NCBI RefSeq assembly: GCF_007280415.1
Contig: NZ_VKKU01000001.1
Span: forward strand, 868,001 to 932,000
Source: Sphingorhabdus contaminans
GTDB lineage: Bacteria > Pseudomonadota > Alphaproteobacteria > Sphingomonadales > Sphingomonadaceae
Direction of reading: 5' to 3'
Length of the DNA: 64,000 nucleotides
Within the stretch, counting starts at the first letter, position 1. Each line of letters begins with the position of its first letter. This document shows, piece by piece, positions 18,229 to 28,344 of this stretch. The notes under the pieces were generated by a model that worked only from the letters and a program-made list of their open reading frames with translations, was not told the origin of the DNA and did no database searches. Both the position numbers and the translations under genes were made by a program.

Positions 18229-19206
18229 ATGACAGAACAAGAATTGCTCTCGCCAAATCGCAAGCCTAGCCGTGAGGGCGTGCTGCGTGCAATGGATAAG
18301 GTAGCAGAAATACTGCCCCAAACACCACTTTTGCCCTTGGACGTCGACGGGGTCACTTTGTGGTGCAAGGCCGAGATGCTTCAGCCAATCGGCGCCTTCA
18401 AAATACGGGGTGCCTGGCATCGTTTGACCGATTTAACACAAGAGCAGCGCAGCAAGGGCGTCGTCGGCGTTTCCAGCGGGAACCATGCGCAAGGTGTGGC
18501 TTGGGCAGCAAAGCGCTTGGGCGTCGCGGCAACCATTGTCATGCCTTCCAATGCCCCCAAGATGAAATTGGCAGCAACGCGCGCGCTGGGTGCAAATGTA
18601 GTGCTTTATGATCGCGCAACCGAATCGCGCGATGCTGTCGCTTCCGAATTGATCGCCCGTAATGGCGGCACTTTGGTGCACGCCTTTGGCGATCCATGGG
18701 TAATCGAAGGGCAGGGCAGTGCCGGCCTGGAAATCACGGCCCAATTGCAAGCCTTTGGCCATGACGGGCCTGACCAGATCGTCGCCTGTTGTGGTGGCGG
18801 AGGCCTTGCCGCAGGGCTTTCCTTAGCGTGCCCTGATGCCGAGATGGTAATTGTCGAACCCGAAGGATGGGACGACATTATCCGTTCGCTCGACGAAGGC
18901 AAAATACTGCCTGTCGAGGATCTGACATATCCTACCCAATGCGACGCGCTTCAGACGCCGCAGACATATCCGATTAACTTTGAAGTCTTGCAGCGCAGGG
19001 TTTCAAAAGGCGTTACGGTATCCACGCAAGAGGTCGCCGCAGCCATGCGTCTCGCATTTGAAAAACTGCACCTTGTCGTTGAACCGGGCGGAGCTGTTGC
19101 GCTTGCAGCGGTCCTGGCCGGAAAAATCCCGTTGAAACCCGTAACCGCCGTGACGCTTTCAGGCGGAAATGTGGATCGCGAGACCTTTGTTCAGATGATC
19201 GGCTAG
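18229..19206 (+). CDS. Threonine/serine dehydratase (PLP)
   Basis: A 325-residue fold-II PLP enzyme that deaminates threonine to 2-oxobutyrate or serine to pyruvate. Lys58 in GAFKIRGA binds [14 protein letters not shown] binds the substrate carboxylate and [12 protein letters not shown] holds the phosphate. It lacks the C-terminal ACT-like regulatory domain of biosynthetic IlvA, so it is a short catabolic-type or serine racemase-like enzyme. 2-Oxobutyrate is a route to propionyl-CoA, which links loosely to the propionyl-CoA cluster. Its TAG stop interlocks with the hemA stop in CTAG. Confidence 0.9.
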   Translation: MTEQELLSPNRKPSREGVLRAMDKVAEILPQTPLLPLDVDGVTLWCKAEMLQPIGAFKIRGAWHRLTDLTQEQRSKGVVGVSSGNHAQGVAWAAKRLGVAATIVMPSNAPKMKLAATRALGANVVLYDRATESRDAVASELIARNGGTLVHAFGDPWVIEGQGSAGLEITAQLQAFGHDGPDQIVACCGGGGLAAGLSLACPDAEMVIVEPEGWDDIIRSLDEGKILPVEDLTYPTQCDALQTPQTYPINFEVLQRRVSKGVTVSTQEVAAAMRLAFEKLHLVVEPGGAVALAAVLAGKIPLKPVTAVTLSGGNVDRETFVQMIG

Positions 19207-20423
19207 GCTGCCTGGGCTACGCGCAGTTCAAAGCGCTCCCAGATTTCTACCAGGGCGTCGGTCAGTTCACGCATCATGGTTTCATCATGTTGCGGACCCG
19301 GCGTAAAACGAAGGCGTTCGGTACCGCGCGGCACGGTCGGATAGTTGATCGGCTGCACATAAACGCCATATTCGGCCAGCAACGTGTCGCTGATCTTCTT
19401 TGCTTTGACCGGATCTCCGACCATCAAGGGGACGATATGCGTGTTGCTCATCATCACGGGAAGCCCGGCATCGGCAAAAAGCTTTTTCAGCATAGCCGCA
19501 TTGGCTTGCTGCGCATCACGTTCTTCGCTGGATGCTTTCAGATGTTTTACAGCTGCCAGCACACCTGCCACCAGAACCGGCGATAGCGACGTCGTAAAAA
19601 TGAAGCCCGGCGCATAGCTGCGGATGACGTCGACGATTTTCTGGTCGGCGGCAATGTAACCGCCCATAACGCCAAAGGCTTTCCCAAGTGTTCCTTCGAT
19701 GATTGTAACGCGGTCCGCCACTCCGTCACGCTCGGTAATACCGCCACCGCGTGTGCCGTACATGCCGACAGCATGCACTTCGTCGCAATAGGTGAGAGCG
19801 TTATATTTGTCGGCCAGATCGCAAATGGCCTCAATCGGAGCCACGTCACCATCCATGGAATAGACGCTTTCAAACGCGATCAGCTTAGGCGCTTCCGGAT
19901 CATCCGCAGCCAGCAATTCTTCCAGATGGGCGAGATCATTGTGGCGCCAGACGCGTTTTTCGCATCCTGCGTTCCGGATACCGGCGATCATCGACGCATG
20001 GTTCAGCTCGTCGGAATAGATGATGCAGCCGGGCAAAACCTTGGCCAACGTCGACAGGGTCGCGTCGTTCGAAACATAACCCGAGGTGAAAAGCAAAGCG
20101 CTGCCCTTGCCATGCAGGTCCGCGAGCTCTGCTTCCAGTTCCACATGGTAATGGGTGTTTCCGCCGATGTTCCGTGTGCCGCCTGATCCAGCGCCAACAT
20201 CATGCAAAGCATCTTCCATAGCGGAGATGACCTTGGGGTGCTGTCCCATGCACAGATAGTCGTTTGAGCACCATACCGTAATCGGCTTGGGACCATTATG
20301 TCCGGCAAAACAGCGCGCATTTGGGTAGGCACCCTTGTTGCGCAGAATGTCTATGAAAACGCGGTAGCGACCCTCGGCATGGAGACGGTCGATAGCTTTT
20401 TCGAAAACAGCATCATAATTCAC
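19203..20423 (-). CDS. hemA: 5-aminolevulinate synthase
   Basis: A 406-residue PLP enzyme that condenses glycine and succinyl-CoA to 5-aminolevulinate, the first step of heme synthesis by the C4 pathway typical of alphaproteobacteria. Lys248 in [14 protein letters not shown] is the PLP lysine. The GTG at 20423 gives an N-terminus [20 protein letters not shown] that matches the family exactly; the frame extends to an ATG at 20459 but without similarity. Succinyl-CoA for this reaction can come from the methylmalonyl-CoA genes later in the window. Confidence 0.97.
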   Translation of the reverse strand: MNYDAVFEKAIDRLHAEGRYRVFIDILRNKGAYPNARCFAGHNGPKPITVWCSNDYLCMGQHPKVISAMEDALHDVGAGSGGTRNIGGNTHYHVELEAELADLHGKGSALLFTSGYVSNDATLSTLAKVLPGCIIYSDELNHASMIAGIRNAGCEKRVWRHNDLAHLEELLAADDPEAPKLIAFESVYSMDGDVAPIEAICDLADKYNALTYCDEVHAVGMYGTRGGGITERDGVADRVTIIEGTLGKAFGVMGGYIAADQKIVDVIRSYAPGFIFTTSLSPVLVAGVLAAVKHLKASSEERDAQQANAAMLKKLFADAGLPVMMSNTHIVPLMVGDPVKAKKISDTLLAEYGVYVQPINYPTVPRGTERLRFTPGPQHDETMMRELTDALVEIWERFELRVAQAA

Positions 20424-20498
20424 GGAACATAACCCCGATTTGCGCTGCCGAAGCAGCATTTAGTCGCCCATAATCGCCGGAAATCTAAAAATCCAGCG

Positions 20499-20525
20499 CG
20501 AACGACTTGCAATAACCGTCGTTCG
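20499..20525 (-). terminator. Inverted repeat between murI and hemA
   Basis: CGAACGAC and GTCGTTCG form a perfect 8-bp stem with an 11-base loop. On the minus strand the stem is followed after about seven bases by TTTTT, so it could terminate murI transcription; it may equally be an operator for hemA, whose start lies 76 bases further on. The distance of the T-run from the stem makes the terminator call weak. Confidence 0.4.
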
Positions 20526-20550
20526 GATATGCTCTATCGGAAATTATTGC

Positions 20551-21354
20551 TTAGAGTGATTTGATCTGGGTCAAACCGTAGGAATGTAGCGCTGCCCGTA
20601 AATTCTCGACATCGGCCAGTGGTCCCGTTGTCACAAAGATACCTTCAGACGCTTCATCCGGCCAATCCTGTCCTTCCGTCAGATGACATATTCGCCGCGC
20701 TATTCCCTGAGAGCCATCCACGAAACGCATTTTAGGGCAAGCCATCGACAACTCATCCTGCACAAGTGGGAAATGCGTACAGCCGAGCGCCGTTACATCC
20801 AGCCGGTCCCCGTCGGGAAGCAAGGTCAGGCCTTGCATCGCTCGCAAAAAAATCGCCGGATCAGGCGTTTCCCCGCGTAGCTTGCTTTCGGCTGCATGCA
20901 CAAGTTCCGGCGCAGCATGGCGTAACAAAGTCATGCCGGGTGCATGCGCCGTTTGCAGGCGGTCAACATAGGCCTGCCTTATCGTCGCGGCCGTGCCTAG
21001 CAGGCCGATAACGCCTGTATGCGTGGATTCTGCTGCCGGCTTGATCGCTGGTACCGTGCCAACCACCGGCACATCCAGCGCCGCGCGAACATGCGACAGC
21101 GCAATGGTGCATGCGGTATTGCACGCGATTGTAACAAGCCGTGGCCGGTACCGCTCGACCAGGCGCCCAAGCAGCGCGGGCACACGCGCCATAATCTCAG
21201 CCTCGCTCTTGGTGCCATAAGGCAATCCAGCGTAGTCAGCCGCGTAGATGATGGGTGCTGTCGGCAAACTTTGCCGTACGGCCTGAAGCACGGAAAGGCC
21301 GCCGATCCCGGAATCGAAAAACAATAGCGGGGCGTCTTTGTCGATCGGAGGCAT
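20551..21354 (-). CDS. murI: Glutamate racemase
   Basis: A 267-residue cofactor-independent racemase that provides D-glutamate for peptidoglycan. The family motifs are complete: FFDSGIGGLSVL at the N-terminus, YAADYAGLPYG, the first catalytic cysteine in TIACNTAC and the second in ALGCTHFPLV. The start at 21354 fits the family's usual N-terminus. It diverges from plsY across about 100 bases and precedes hemA on the same strand. Confidence 0.96.
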   Translation of the reverse strand: MPPIDKDAPLLFFDSGIGGLSVLQAVRQSLPTAPIIYAADYAGLPYGTKSEAEIMARVPALLGRLVERYRPRLVTIACNTACTIALSHVRAALDVPVVGTVPAIKPAAESTHTGVIGLLGTAATIRQAYVDRLQTAHAPGMTLLRHAAPELVHAAESKLRGETPDPAIFLRAMQGLTLLPDGDRLDVTALGCTHFPLVQDELSMACPKMRFVDGSQGIARRICHLTEGQDWPDEASEGIFVTTGPLADVENLRAALHSYGLTQIKSL

Positions 21355-21455
21355 AGGAGTGTGTTATCTGTGGCAAGAGTATATGGCAACCCATGCTCCC
21401 TTGAGCCTGTAGAACAAAACAGCTACATAATACAGTAAGTTAGAGGATTCGGAAC

Positions 21456-22055
21456 ATGACAACCTTTTGGCTCAATACGATTATTGCGTTGGTTTTGGGC
21501 TATGGGCTTGGCTCCATTCCGTTCGGGCTCCTGCTGACAAAGGCGGCGGGCGGAGGTGATATCCGTTCCATCGGCTCGGGCAACATCGGTGCAACCAACG
21601 TACTGCGTACCGGGCGGAAGGGACTCGCGGCGCTGACCTTGGTTCTCGATTTGCTTAAGGGCTTTGCCGCCGTCTGGGTCGCGAACCATCTTCTCCCGGG
21701 TGGAGAACTCGCCGCGGCCGCAGGGGCCTTTTTTGGTCATCTCTACCCCGTGTGGCTCAAATTTAGGGGCGGCAAAGGGGTGGCTACCTATGCAGGCATC
21801 ATGTTCGGCCTCTTTTGGCAGGGAGGTGTCGTTTACGCGATCACTTGGATCGGCGCCTTGCTCATTTTCCGCATATCGTCTGTGGGCGGATTGCTGGCGG
21901 CGCTGATGGCCCCGATCGCCGCTGCCTATTTTGACCGCTATGATCTGGTACCGCTCCTGTGCGCGTGTACGCTGATCATATTCTGGAAGCATCAGTCCAA
22001 TATTCGCAATCTGGTCAATGGCACCGAACCCAAGATCGGCAAAAGCAAAGACTGA
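21456..22055 (+). CDS. plsY: Acyl-phosphate glycerol-3-phosphate acyltransferase PlsY
   Basis: A 199-residue inner-membrane enzyme that transfers an acyl group from acyl-phosphate to glycerol-3-phosphate, the first step of phospholipid synthesis with PlsX. The three cytoplasmic motifs are present: GSGNIGATNVLR, FRGGKGVATYAG and the histidine/asparagine-containing C-terminal KHQSNIRNLVNGTEPKIG. Five or so hydrophobic segments fit the family topology. AGAGGA precedes the ATG. It is nine bases from dprA. Confidence 0.97.
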   Translation: MTTFWLNTIIALVLGYGLGSIPFGLLLTKAAGGGDIRSIGSGNIGATNVLRTGRKGLAALTLVLDLLKGFAAVWVANHLLPGGELAAAAGAFFGHLYPVWLKFRGGKGVATYAGIMFGLFWQGGVVYAITWIGALLIFRISSVGGLLAALMAPIAAAYFDRYDLVPLLCACTLIIFWKHQSNIRNLVNGTEPKIGKSKD

Positions 22056-22064
22056 TCCTGTCCT

Positions 22065-23156
22065 ATGCCGAACGGCAAAGATGTCATTGATAAACTGCGC
22101 CTGATCCGGACGCCGCATATCGGTCCTGTGTCCTACCGACAGCTTTTGGGACGGTTTGGCAGTGCAGGCGCGGCGCTGAATGCGTTGCCAGAACTTGCTA
22201 TGCGTGGCGGGGGCAGGAGTGTCGCTATCGCGAGCCGGGCGATGGTGGAAAAGGAAATCGAATCCGTTGCGGCTTTGGGAGGCCGCCATTTATTCATCGA
22301 CGAAACGGACTATCCGCAAGGGCTTTTGCATATCGAAAATGCCCCGCCGGTTTTGACGGTCAAAGGGAGGATGGATCTGCTGGATCGTCCGTTGGTGGCG
22401 ATGGTTGGTGCGCGCAACGCATCGGCGGGCGCTTGCCGCTTTGCACGGACCCTGGCGTTTGATCTTGGGCAAGGCGGCATAACCGTCGTGTCCGGACTGG
22501 CCCGCGGAATAGACACAGCCGCCCATGTTGGATCGCTCGATACCGGTACGGTCGGCGTCATAGCCGGCGGAATGGATATCTATTACCCACCTGAAAACCG
22601 CGAATTGCAGGATGCTATTGCCGATAATGGATTGTTGATCGCCGAACAGCCGCCACATACCGAACCGCGTGCCCGACATTTCCCATATCGCAACCGCATC
22701 ATTGCCGGTTTGGCCAGAGGCACAGTGGTCATCGAGGCCGCTCCCAAATCCGGATCGCTGATTACGGCACGCCTGGCCGCAGACGCTGGCCGGGAGGTCA
22801 TGGCTATTCCGGGGTCGCCGCTGGATCCGCGATCGCATGGATGCAACCAGTTGATACGCGAAGGGGCAACCCTCGTACAGAATGCATCCGAGATTGCGGA
22901 GCTGATCATGCCTCTGGACGGCCGTATGACGTTTAACGCGTCACCGCCACAGCCTGTGCAGCTTTCATTTGAAGGCGAGAGCGAACCTGCCCGTCGTGCT
23001 GTCGCCGACCTTTTGGGAATGAACTATGTTGCGGTTGACGAACTGGTGCGCCAATCAGGCGGCAGTCAGGCAGTGGTCCAAACCGTTTTGCTTGAGCTGG
23101 AATTGTCCGGAAGACTGGAAAGGGGAGCAGGCGGAAAAGTGCGATTGACAGCATGA
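22065..23156 (+). CDS. dprA: DNA processing protein DprA
   Basis: A 363-residue protein that binds incoming single-stranded DNA and loads RecA during natural transformation. The Rossmann-like core holds MVGARNASAGACRFA, TVVSGLARGIDTAAH and RNRIIAGLA, and a C-terminal winged-helix-like segment (about residues 300-360) is typical of proteobacterial DprA. Other competence genes are not in the window; dprA is widely kept in bacteria not shown to be competent. It follows plsY and precedes topA, probably in one transcript or with a promoter in the 80-base gap. Confidence 0.95.
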   Translation: MPNGKDVIDKLRLIRTPHIGPVSYRQLLGRFGSAGAALNALPELAMRGGGRSVAIASRAMVEKEIESVAALGGRHLFIDETDYPQGLLHIENAPPVLTVKGRMDLLDRPLVAMVGARNASAGACRFARTLAFDLGQGGITVVSGLARGIDTAAHVGSLDTGTVGVIAGGMDIYYPPENRELQDAIADNGLLIAEQPPHTEPRARHFPYRNRIIAGLARGTVVIEAAPKSGSLITARLAADAGREVMAIPGSPLDPRSHGCNQLIREGATLVQNASEIAELIMPLDGRMTFNASPPQPVQLSFEGESEPARRAVADLLGMNYVAVDELVRQSGGSQAVVQTVLLELELSGRLERGAGGKVRLTA

Positions 23157-23236
23157 ATTTTTTGGCTTGACGGCACACTGTTAACCCCATCAGCCTATAC
23201 GCGTACGCGAGAGATTTTGGAAAAGTTCATAATATC

Positions 23237-25777
23237 ATGCAATTAGTCATTGTTGAATCACCTGCCAAAGCCAAGACAATCGAGAAGTATCTGGGCTCCG
23301 GATACAAGGTGCTGGCGTCTTACGGGCATATTCGGGATTTGCCACCGAAGGACGGTTCGGTTGATCCAGACAATGGTTTTGAAATGCTGTGGGATAATTA
23401 TGGCGACAAGGCGAAACAGCTAAAGGCGATTACTGACGAAGCAAAAAAGGCAGATGGCCTGATCCTTGCGACCGATCCTGATCGCGAAGGTGAGGCTATC
23501 AGCTGGCATGTCCAGGAGGTGCTGGCGAAGAAGAAAGCGCTCCCCAAAAATGTGGGGCGGGTAACATTCAACGCGATTACCAAAGCGGCTGTGACCGAAG
23601 CGATGGAGCGGCCACGCGAGCTCGATATCGACTTGATCGATGCCTATCGTGCCCGTCGCGCGCTTGATTACCTCGTCGGATTCACACTTTCACCTGTGTT
23701 GTGGCGTAAGCTGCCCGGCGCAAAATCTGCTGGACGTGTGCAATCCGTGGCGCTCCGCCTTGTTGTTGAACGCGACCGGGAAATCGAGGCATTTCGTCCG
23801 CAGGAATATTGGTCCGTAAAGGCCAATATGGAGCATAAGGGCCAGAAATTCGATGCGCGTTTGACCCGCCATCTTGGTGCCAAGCTCGACAAGATGGATC
23901 TTAAAACAGAGGGCGAGGCTGAGCAGGCACGCCTCGCGGTCGAGACGGGGACTTTCCACGTAGAAACGGTGGAAACAAAACCAGTCACCCGCAATCCGCA
24001 GCCGCCATTCACCACCTCTACATTGCAACAGGAAGCCGCCCGAAAACTCGGCTTTTCGGCGAGCCACACCATGCGTATTGCGCAGGGCCTCTACGAAGAT
24101 GGTGCCATTACCTATATGCGTACCGACGGCGTTCAAATGGACGGTAGTGCCATTTCCGCAGCACGGAAAACCATCTCGGACCGATTTGACAGTGGTTACC
24201 TTCCGGAAAAACCACGCATCTATCAAACCAAAGCCAAAAATGCGCAGGAAGCGCACGAAGCGATCCGTCCAACCGACTTTGCCAAAGACAAGGCAGGTTC
24301 CGGCGATCATGGCAGGCTTTATGACTTGATCTACAAACGGGCGATGGCGAGCCAGATGGCGTCGGCGCGTTTGGAACGCACGACTGTGGATATGCTCGAC
24401 GGCACTGGGCAAACCGGCCTTCGCGCAACCGGCCAGGTCATGAAATTTCCAGGATTTCTTGCTGTTTATGAAGAGGGACTGGACGACAGCGAGGGTGAGG
24501 ATAGCGCGATATTGCCGCCGATGACGACAGGCGATGCGCCTGCGAAACATTCGGTGGAAAAGACCCAGCATTTCACCCAACCGCCGCCCCGCTTTTCCGA
24601 GGCGACTTTGGTCAAAAGATTGGAAGAACTGGGTATTGGCAGGCCTTCAACCTATGCATCGACCATCCAGGTGCTAAAGGACCGGGCCTATGTCCGCGTC
24701 GAGAAAAACCGTTTCTTTGCAGAGGAATCGGGGCGCTTGCTCACCGCATTTCTGGAACGTTTTTTTGAACGCTATGTGGCTTATGACTATACCGCCGGTT
24801 TGGAAGACCAGCTGGATGATATCAGTGGTGGCCGTGCCCAGTGGCAAGCATTTCTGGAAAGTTTTTGGCGCGATTTCAAACCGAAGACCGTAGAGGTAAT
24901 GGACCAGAAGCCGTCGGATATCACGGCCGAACTCGACAAGTTTTTGTCGCCCTACCTCTTCCCCGAACGTGAAGATGGCAGCGACCCGCGTCTATGTCCA
25001 AAATGCGGTGAAGGCCGGCTTGCCCTGCGCGGTGGACGATTTGGCGCTTTTGTGGCCTGTTCCAACTATCCGGATTGCAAATATACCCGCAAATTCGCGC
25101 AACCCGGCGGCGACAACGGAGAGGATACTGGACCGGAAGTTCTGGGTGTCCATCCTGAAACCCAGTTGGAGGTCAGCCGAAAATCGGGACGCTTTGGTCC
25201 TTATGTCGAAATGGGCGAGGGCAGGGATGCCAAACGTGCCTCAATCCCGAAAGATGTACCGGCAGAGGATTTTGATCTCGAATGGGCGGTCAAGTTGCTG
25301 TCGCTTCCGCGCACAATCGGTCTCCATCCCGAAAGTGGGGAGCCGGTGACGGCATCCATTGGACGATATGGACCATATCTGGCGCATGCCGGGAAATATG
25401 CGCGCCTTACCTCGACCGCAGAAGTATTTGAAACGGGCATGAATAGCGCGGTCGTGAAGCTTGCCGAGGCGGCGGCAAATCCCGGTCGCGGCCGTGGCGC
25501 AGCGCGCGCACCTTTAAAAGAGCTCGGAAAGCATCCGCGTACCGATGCTGAAATCAAGCTGATGGAAGGTCGCTTCGGTCCCTATGTGACTGACGGGACA
25601 ACGAATGCGACGCTGCCCAAATCGATTGCGCCAGACGCCCTCACGCTGGAAGAAGCGGCGCAATTGATCGATGCACGGGCAGCCATGCCGGCAAAGGGCA
25701 AAGCGAAAAAGAAAGCGGCACCTAAGAAAAAGGCGCCTGTTAAAAAGGCGAAAAAGGAAACCGCCAAGGCCAAATGA
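23237..25777 (+). CDS. topA: DNA topoisomerase I
   Basis: An 846-residue type IA topoisomerase that relaxes negative supercoils. The Toprim domain opens with LVIVESPAKAKTIEKYLG (Glu7) and contains ATDPDREGE (Asp80, Asp82, Glu84). The catalytic tyrosine is Tyr293 in ITYMRTDG. A zinc-ribbon-like stretch (CPKCGEGRL then CSNYPDCKYTRK) starts near residue 588, followed by repeated GRFGPYV-type topoisomerase C-terminal repeats and a lysine/alanine-rich tail of about 35 residues that likely contacts DNA. The tail is low-complexity by nature, as in many alphaproteobacterial TopA proteins. Confidence 0.98.
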   Translation: MQLVIVESPAKAKTIEKYLGSGYKVLASYGHIRDLPPKDGSVDPDNGFEMLWDNYGDKAKQLKAITDEAKKADGLILATDPDREGEAISWHVQEVLAKKKALPKNVGRVTFNAITKAAVTEAMERPRELDIDLIDAYRARRALDYLVGFTLSPVLWRKLPGAKSAGRVQSVALRLVVERDREIEAFRPQEYWSVKANMEHKGQKFDARLTRHLGAKLDKMDLKTEGEAEQARLAVETGTFHVETVETKPVTRNPQPPFTTSTLQQEAARKLGFSASHTMRIAQGLYEDGAITYMRTDGVQMDGSAISAARKTISDRFDSGYLPEKPRIYQTKAKNAQEAHEAIRPTDFAKDKAGSGDHGRLYDLIYKRAMASQMASARLERTTVDMLDGTGQTGLRATGQVMKFPGFLAVYEEGLDDSEGEDSAILPPMTTGDAPAKHSVEKTQHFTQPPPRFSEATLVKRLEELGIGRPSTYASTIQVLKDRAYVRVEKNRFFAEESGRLLTAFLERFFERYVAYDYTAGLEDQLDDISGGRAQWQAFLESFWRDFKPKTVEVMDQKPSDITAELDKFLSPYLFPEREDGSDPRLCPKCGEGRLALRGGRFGAFVACSNYPDCKYTRKFAQPGGDNGEDTGPEVLGVHPETQLEVSRKSGRFGPYVEMGEGRDAKRASIPKDVPAEDFDLEWAVKLLSLPRTIGLHPESGEPVTASIGRYGPYLAHAGKYARLTSTAEVFETGMNSAVVKLAEAAANPGRGRGAARAPLKELGKHPRTDAEIKLMEGRFGPYVTDGTTNATLPKSIAPDALTLEEAAQLIDARAAMPAKGKAKKKAAPKKKAPVKKAKKETAKAK

Positions 25778-25793
25778 GATGGGGTAGCCTAGG

Positions 25794-26687
25794 CTACTCC
25801 ACCCATTCCAGCCCGATATCCCGATACAGACTGCGGTCTTCGTCCCATTTTGCGTGGACTTTGACATGCAGATAAAGGTGCACGCGCACGCCCATCAATT
25901 TTGACAGCTCGGTCCGTGCAGCCTCGCCGATTGCTTTAATACGGGTCCCGCCCTTTCCCAGAACGATCGCTCTTTGCGTAGGGCGAGCCACCAATATCTG
26001 TTGATGGATTTCGAGCGATCCATCCTCCCGCTCAATATATTTTTCGGTTTCAACCGCACTGGCATAAGGCAGCTCTTCATGAAGCTGCAGATAGAGCTGT
26101 TCACGCGTGATTTCCGATGCAATCAGGCGGTCGGTAGCATCAGATACCTGGTCTTCCGGGAAATGCCATTCGCCCTCCGGCATGGCATTGGCCAGCGCAT
26201 GTTTAAACTCTTCCAACCCATCACCAGTGGTCGCGCTGATGTAGTAGATTTCCTCGAACGCACAGATATCTGTAATCTTTGACGTCAGCGACAGAAGTTT
26301 TTCCTTGGCCGCGATATCGACTTTGTTCAGTACAAGCCATTTGCGCTCGGGCCGGTCTTTCAGACTTTGCAGAATCTTCTCGACCTTCGGTCCTGCGCCC
26401 GCCCTGCCATCGACAATGAGCGCAATGAGATCGGCATCGCCGGCACCGTCCCAGGCCGCAGCGACCATCGCCCGGTCCAGACGGCGCTGTGCGGCGAAGA
26501 TTCCCGGCGTGTCGACCAATATGATCTGTGTTTCCCCTTGCAAGGCGACGCCCAGCATGCGTGTCCGGGTGGTTTGGGCCTTAGGACTTACAATAGCGAC
26601 CTTTTGCCCGACCAACGCGTTTACGAGCGTCGATTTACCAGCATTAGGCGCACCAATAATGGCGACATGACCGCATTTTCTGGTCAT
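25794..26687 (-). CDS. era: GTPase Era
   Basis: A 297-residue GTPase that assists 30S ribosomal subunit maturation by binding the 3' end of 16S rRNA. The G motifs are GAPNAGKST (G1), VDTPG (G3) and LNKVD (G4), and the KH RNA-binding domain includes VLGKGGTRIKAIGEAAR. The ATG overlaps the rnc stop as ATGA, so it is translated with RNase III, a partner in rRNA processing. It is the last gene of the lepB-rnc-era operon and ends 16 bases from topA. Confidence 0.98.
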   Translation of the reverse strand: MTRKCGHVAIIGAPNAGKSTLVNALVGQKVAIVSPKAQTTRTRMLGVALQGETQIILVDTPGIFAAQRRLDRAMVAAAWDGAGDADLIALIVDGRAGAGPKVEKILQSLKDRPERKWLVLNKVDIAAKEKLLSLTSKITDICAFEEIYYISATTGDGLEEFKHALANAMPEGEWHFPEDQVSDATDRLIASEITREQLYLQLHEELPYASAVETEKYIEREDGSLEIHQQILVARPTQRAIVLGKGGTRIKAIGEAARTELSKLMGVRVHLYLHVKVHAKWDEDRSLYRDIGLEWVE

Positions 26688-27352
26688 GCGTAAGCCTCCA
26701 GAAAGGCGAGGGCAGCGGCCGTTTCGGCGGCCTGCTTGCTGTTGGCCATCGCGCTGACCGGATCAAATCCCTTGACGGTAACGGTAATTTCAAAGCGCAT
26801 GGCGTGAGGTGGGCCTTCCTTCTTTGTGATTTGGTAATCGGGTACTTTACGCCCATTGGCCGCGCACCATTCCTGCAGCGCGGACTTTGGGTGTTTGGGC
26901 GCGCCTTGCGCCGTTTCGATCATTGTGCCCCACAGCCGTTCAATCAAAATGCGCGCGGCATCAAGACCATGATCAAGATAAAGCGCACCGATTATCGCCT
27001 CCATTGCATCGCCCAGCACGTTGTCGCTTTGTTGCGCCCCATCGTCTCGGGCCTGTTTACCGAGCCGGATATAGCTGTTGAGATTGATCTGCCGTGCAAT
27101 TTCGGCGCATGTACTGCCCGCAACAAGTGCGTTCAAGCGATGCGAAAGGCGGCCCTCTGCTTCATCCGGATAACGGCGATAGAGCATTTCCGAAATGACC
27201 AGCCCCAAAATGCGATCGCCGAGAAACTCCAGACGCTGATAGTCCGGTTGACCTGTGCTTCCGTGGGTCAGGGCACGGTTATACAGTTCGATATCTACAG
27301 GCTTTTCCGGCAGCAGATCAGCCAGCCAGTCGGCTTGGGACTTCTCGGTCAA
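26684..27352 (-). CDS. rnc: Ribonuclease III
   Basis: A 222-residue double-strand-specific endonuclease for rRNA and mRNA processing. The catalytic helix RLEFLGDRILGLVISEMLY is intact, with further acidic residues in NVLGDAMEAIIGALYLD, and a C-terminal double-stranded RNA-binding domain follows from about residue 150. I prefer the TTG at 27352, which shares TTGA with the lepB stop and gives the usual short N-terminus; AAGGA lies just upstream, though close. A start at 27394 would add 14 residues inside lepB. Confidence 0.94.
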   Translation of the reverse strand: MTEKSQADWLADLLPEKPVDIELYNRALTHGSTGQPDYQRLEFLGDRILGLVISEMLYRRYPDEAEGRLSHRLNALVAGSTCAEIARQINLNSYIRLGKQARDDGAQQSDNVLGDAMEAIIGALYLDHGLDAARILIERLWGTMIETAQGAPKHPKSALQEWCAANGRKVPDYQITKKEGPPHAMRFEITVTVKGFDPVSAMANSKQAAETAAALAFLEAYA

Positions 27353-28257
27353 AATCCTTGTCCAATCCGTTCTGGCCGCGCGGCGCTGAACCATGTCCAG
27401 GGCAAAATCCAGCGTGAGGATCCGTCAGTCGAAAACACCGTTACCAGCGCACGTCCGACCAGATATTCCTGTGGAACGATACCGATGGCTTTGCCGTCCG
27501 CCGGAAAGCGGCTGTCGGCACTGCGGTCGCGATTGTCCCCCATCAGGAACAGCATGCCCTCGCCAACGACAAAGGCTTCGGTGTCATCACCCGGCAAAGC
27601 GTCGTCGAGGTCCAGAATTTCATAGGATTTACCCTCGGGAAGCGTCTCCCGGTAGCGCGGATAACGGCATTGTGTGCCGCCATTCTTCGCCGGTTCTTCA
27701 AAATCCGGACGCCAGCAAGGAAATTGTGTCCCTTCAAGCGATGCGGCTTCTTTCATATTGTCTGTGACAGGAATGACCAGATCGGCGATGCGCTCTTTCT
27801 TGACAGCTATACCGTTGATTTCAAGCACGCCGGCGCGCATCTGGATTACGTCGCCGGGCAGACCGATGACCCGCTTTATATAATCATCCTTCAGCGATGG
27901 TGGTGCCTTGAACACGACCACATCGCCCCGCTTGGGCTCTGATGCGAATATCCTGCCCGGTATCAGCGGCAACGAAAAAGGAAGGCTGTATTTCGAATAG
28001 CCATAGGGCCATTTCGCGACCAGCAAATAATCACCGATCAACAACCGGGGTTGCATGGATTCAGAAGGAATATTGAATGGCGAGACGATGAAACTGCGCA
28101 GGATAAATACGAACAGGGCGAGTTTCAGTAGAAATGTTCCATATTCGCGCCATTCCGACGCTGATTTGCCTCCTGCATCGGCACTTTTCCCGTGAACGGC
28201 GGCACCTTCGGGTTGTTCTATCGTTGATGTCACATAATCTCGCAAATTAACTGTCAT
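27349..28257 (-). CDS. lepB: Signal peptidase I
   Basis: A 302-residue inner-membrane serine protease that removes signal peptides from exported proteins. One transmembrane segment lies at about residues 41-58, followed by the catalytic serine motif IPSESMQP (Ser67) and the general-base lysine in DDYIKRVIGLPGD (Lys128); GDNRDRSADSRFP is the conserved box E. The ATG at 28257 is chosen; a TTG at 28290 would add 11 residues. It heads the lepB-rnc-era operon and diverges from pgi. Confidence 0.96.
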   Translation of the reverse strand: MTVNLRDYVTSTIEQPEGAAVHGKSADAGGKSASEWREYGTFLLKLALFVFILRSFIVSPFNIPSESMQPRLLIGDYLLVAKWPYGYSKYSLPFSLPLIPGRIFASEPKRGDVVVFKAPPSLKDDYIKRVIGLPGDVIQMRAGVLEINGIAVKKERIADLVIPVTDNMKEAASLEGTQFPCWRPDFEEPAKNGGTQCRYPRYRETLPEGKSYEILDLDDALPGDDTEAFVVGEGMLFLMGDNRDRSADSRFPADGKAIGIVPQEYLVGRALVTVFSTDGSSRWILPWTWFSAARPERIGQGF

Positions 28258-28344
28258 TTTCGGACGTAAGGACTGGCCTTCTAATGCCAAGCCGCGCTAT
28301 TGGCCAGTGCCGAGATTCCAACATGAAATAAGCTAGGATTACAA

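Noticed and set aside
23157-23236. Promoter for topA with TTGACG at 23167
   Set aside because: The best -10-like CTATAC is 22 bases away, too far for a confident sigma-70 type call.
25670-25777. Lysine/alanine-rich tail of TopA as a frameshift artefact
   Set aside because: The tail stays in one frame to a proper stop and such basic tails are common in this family.
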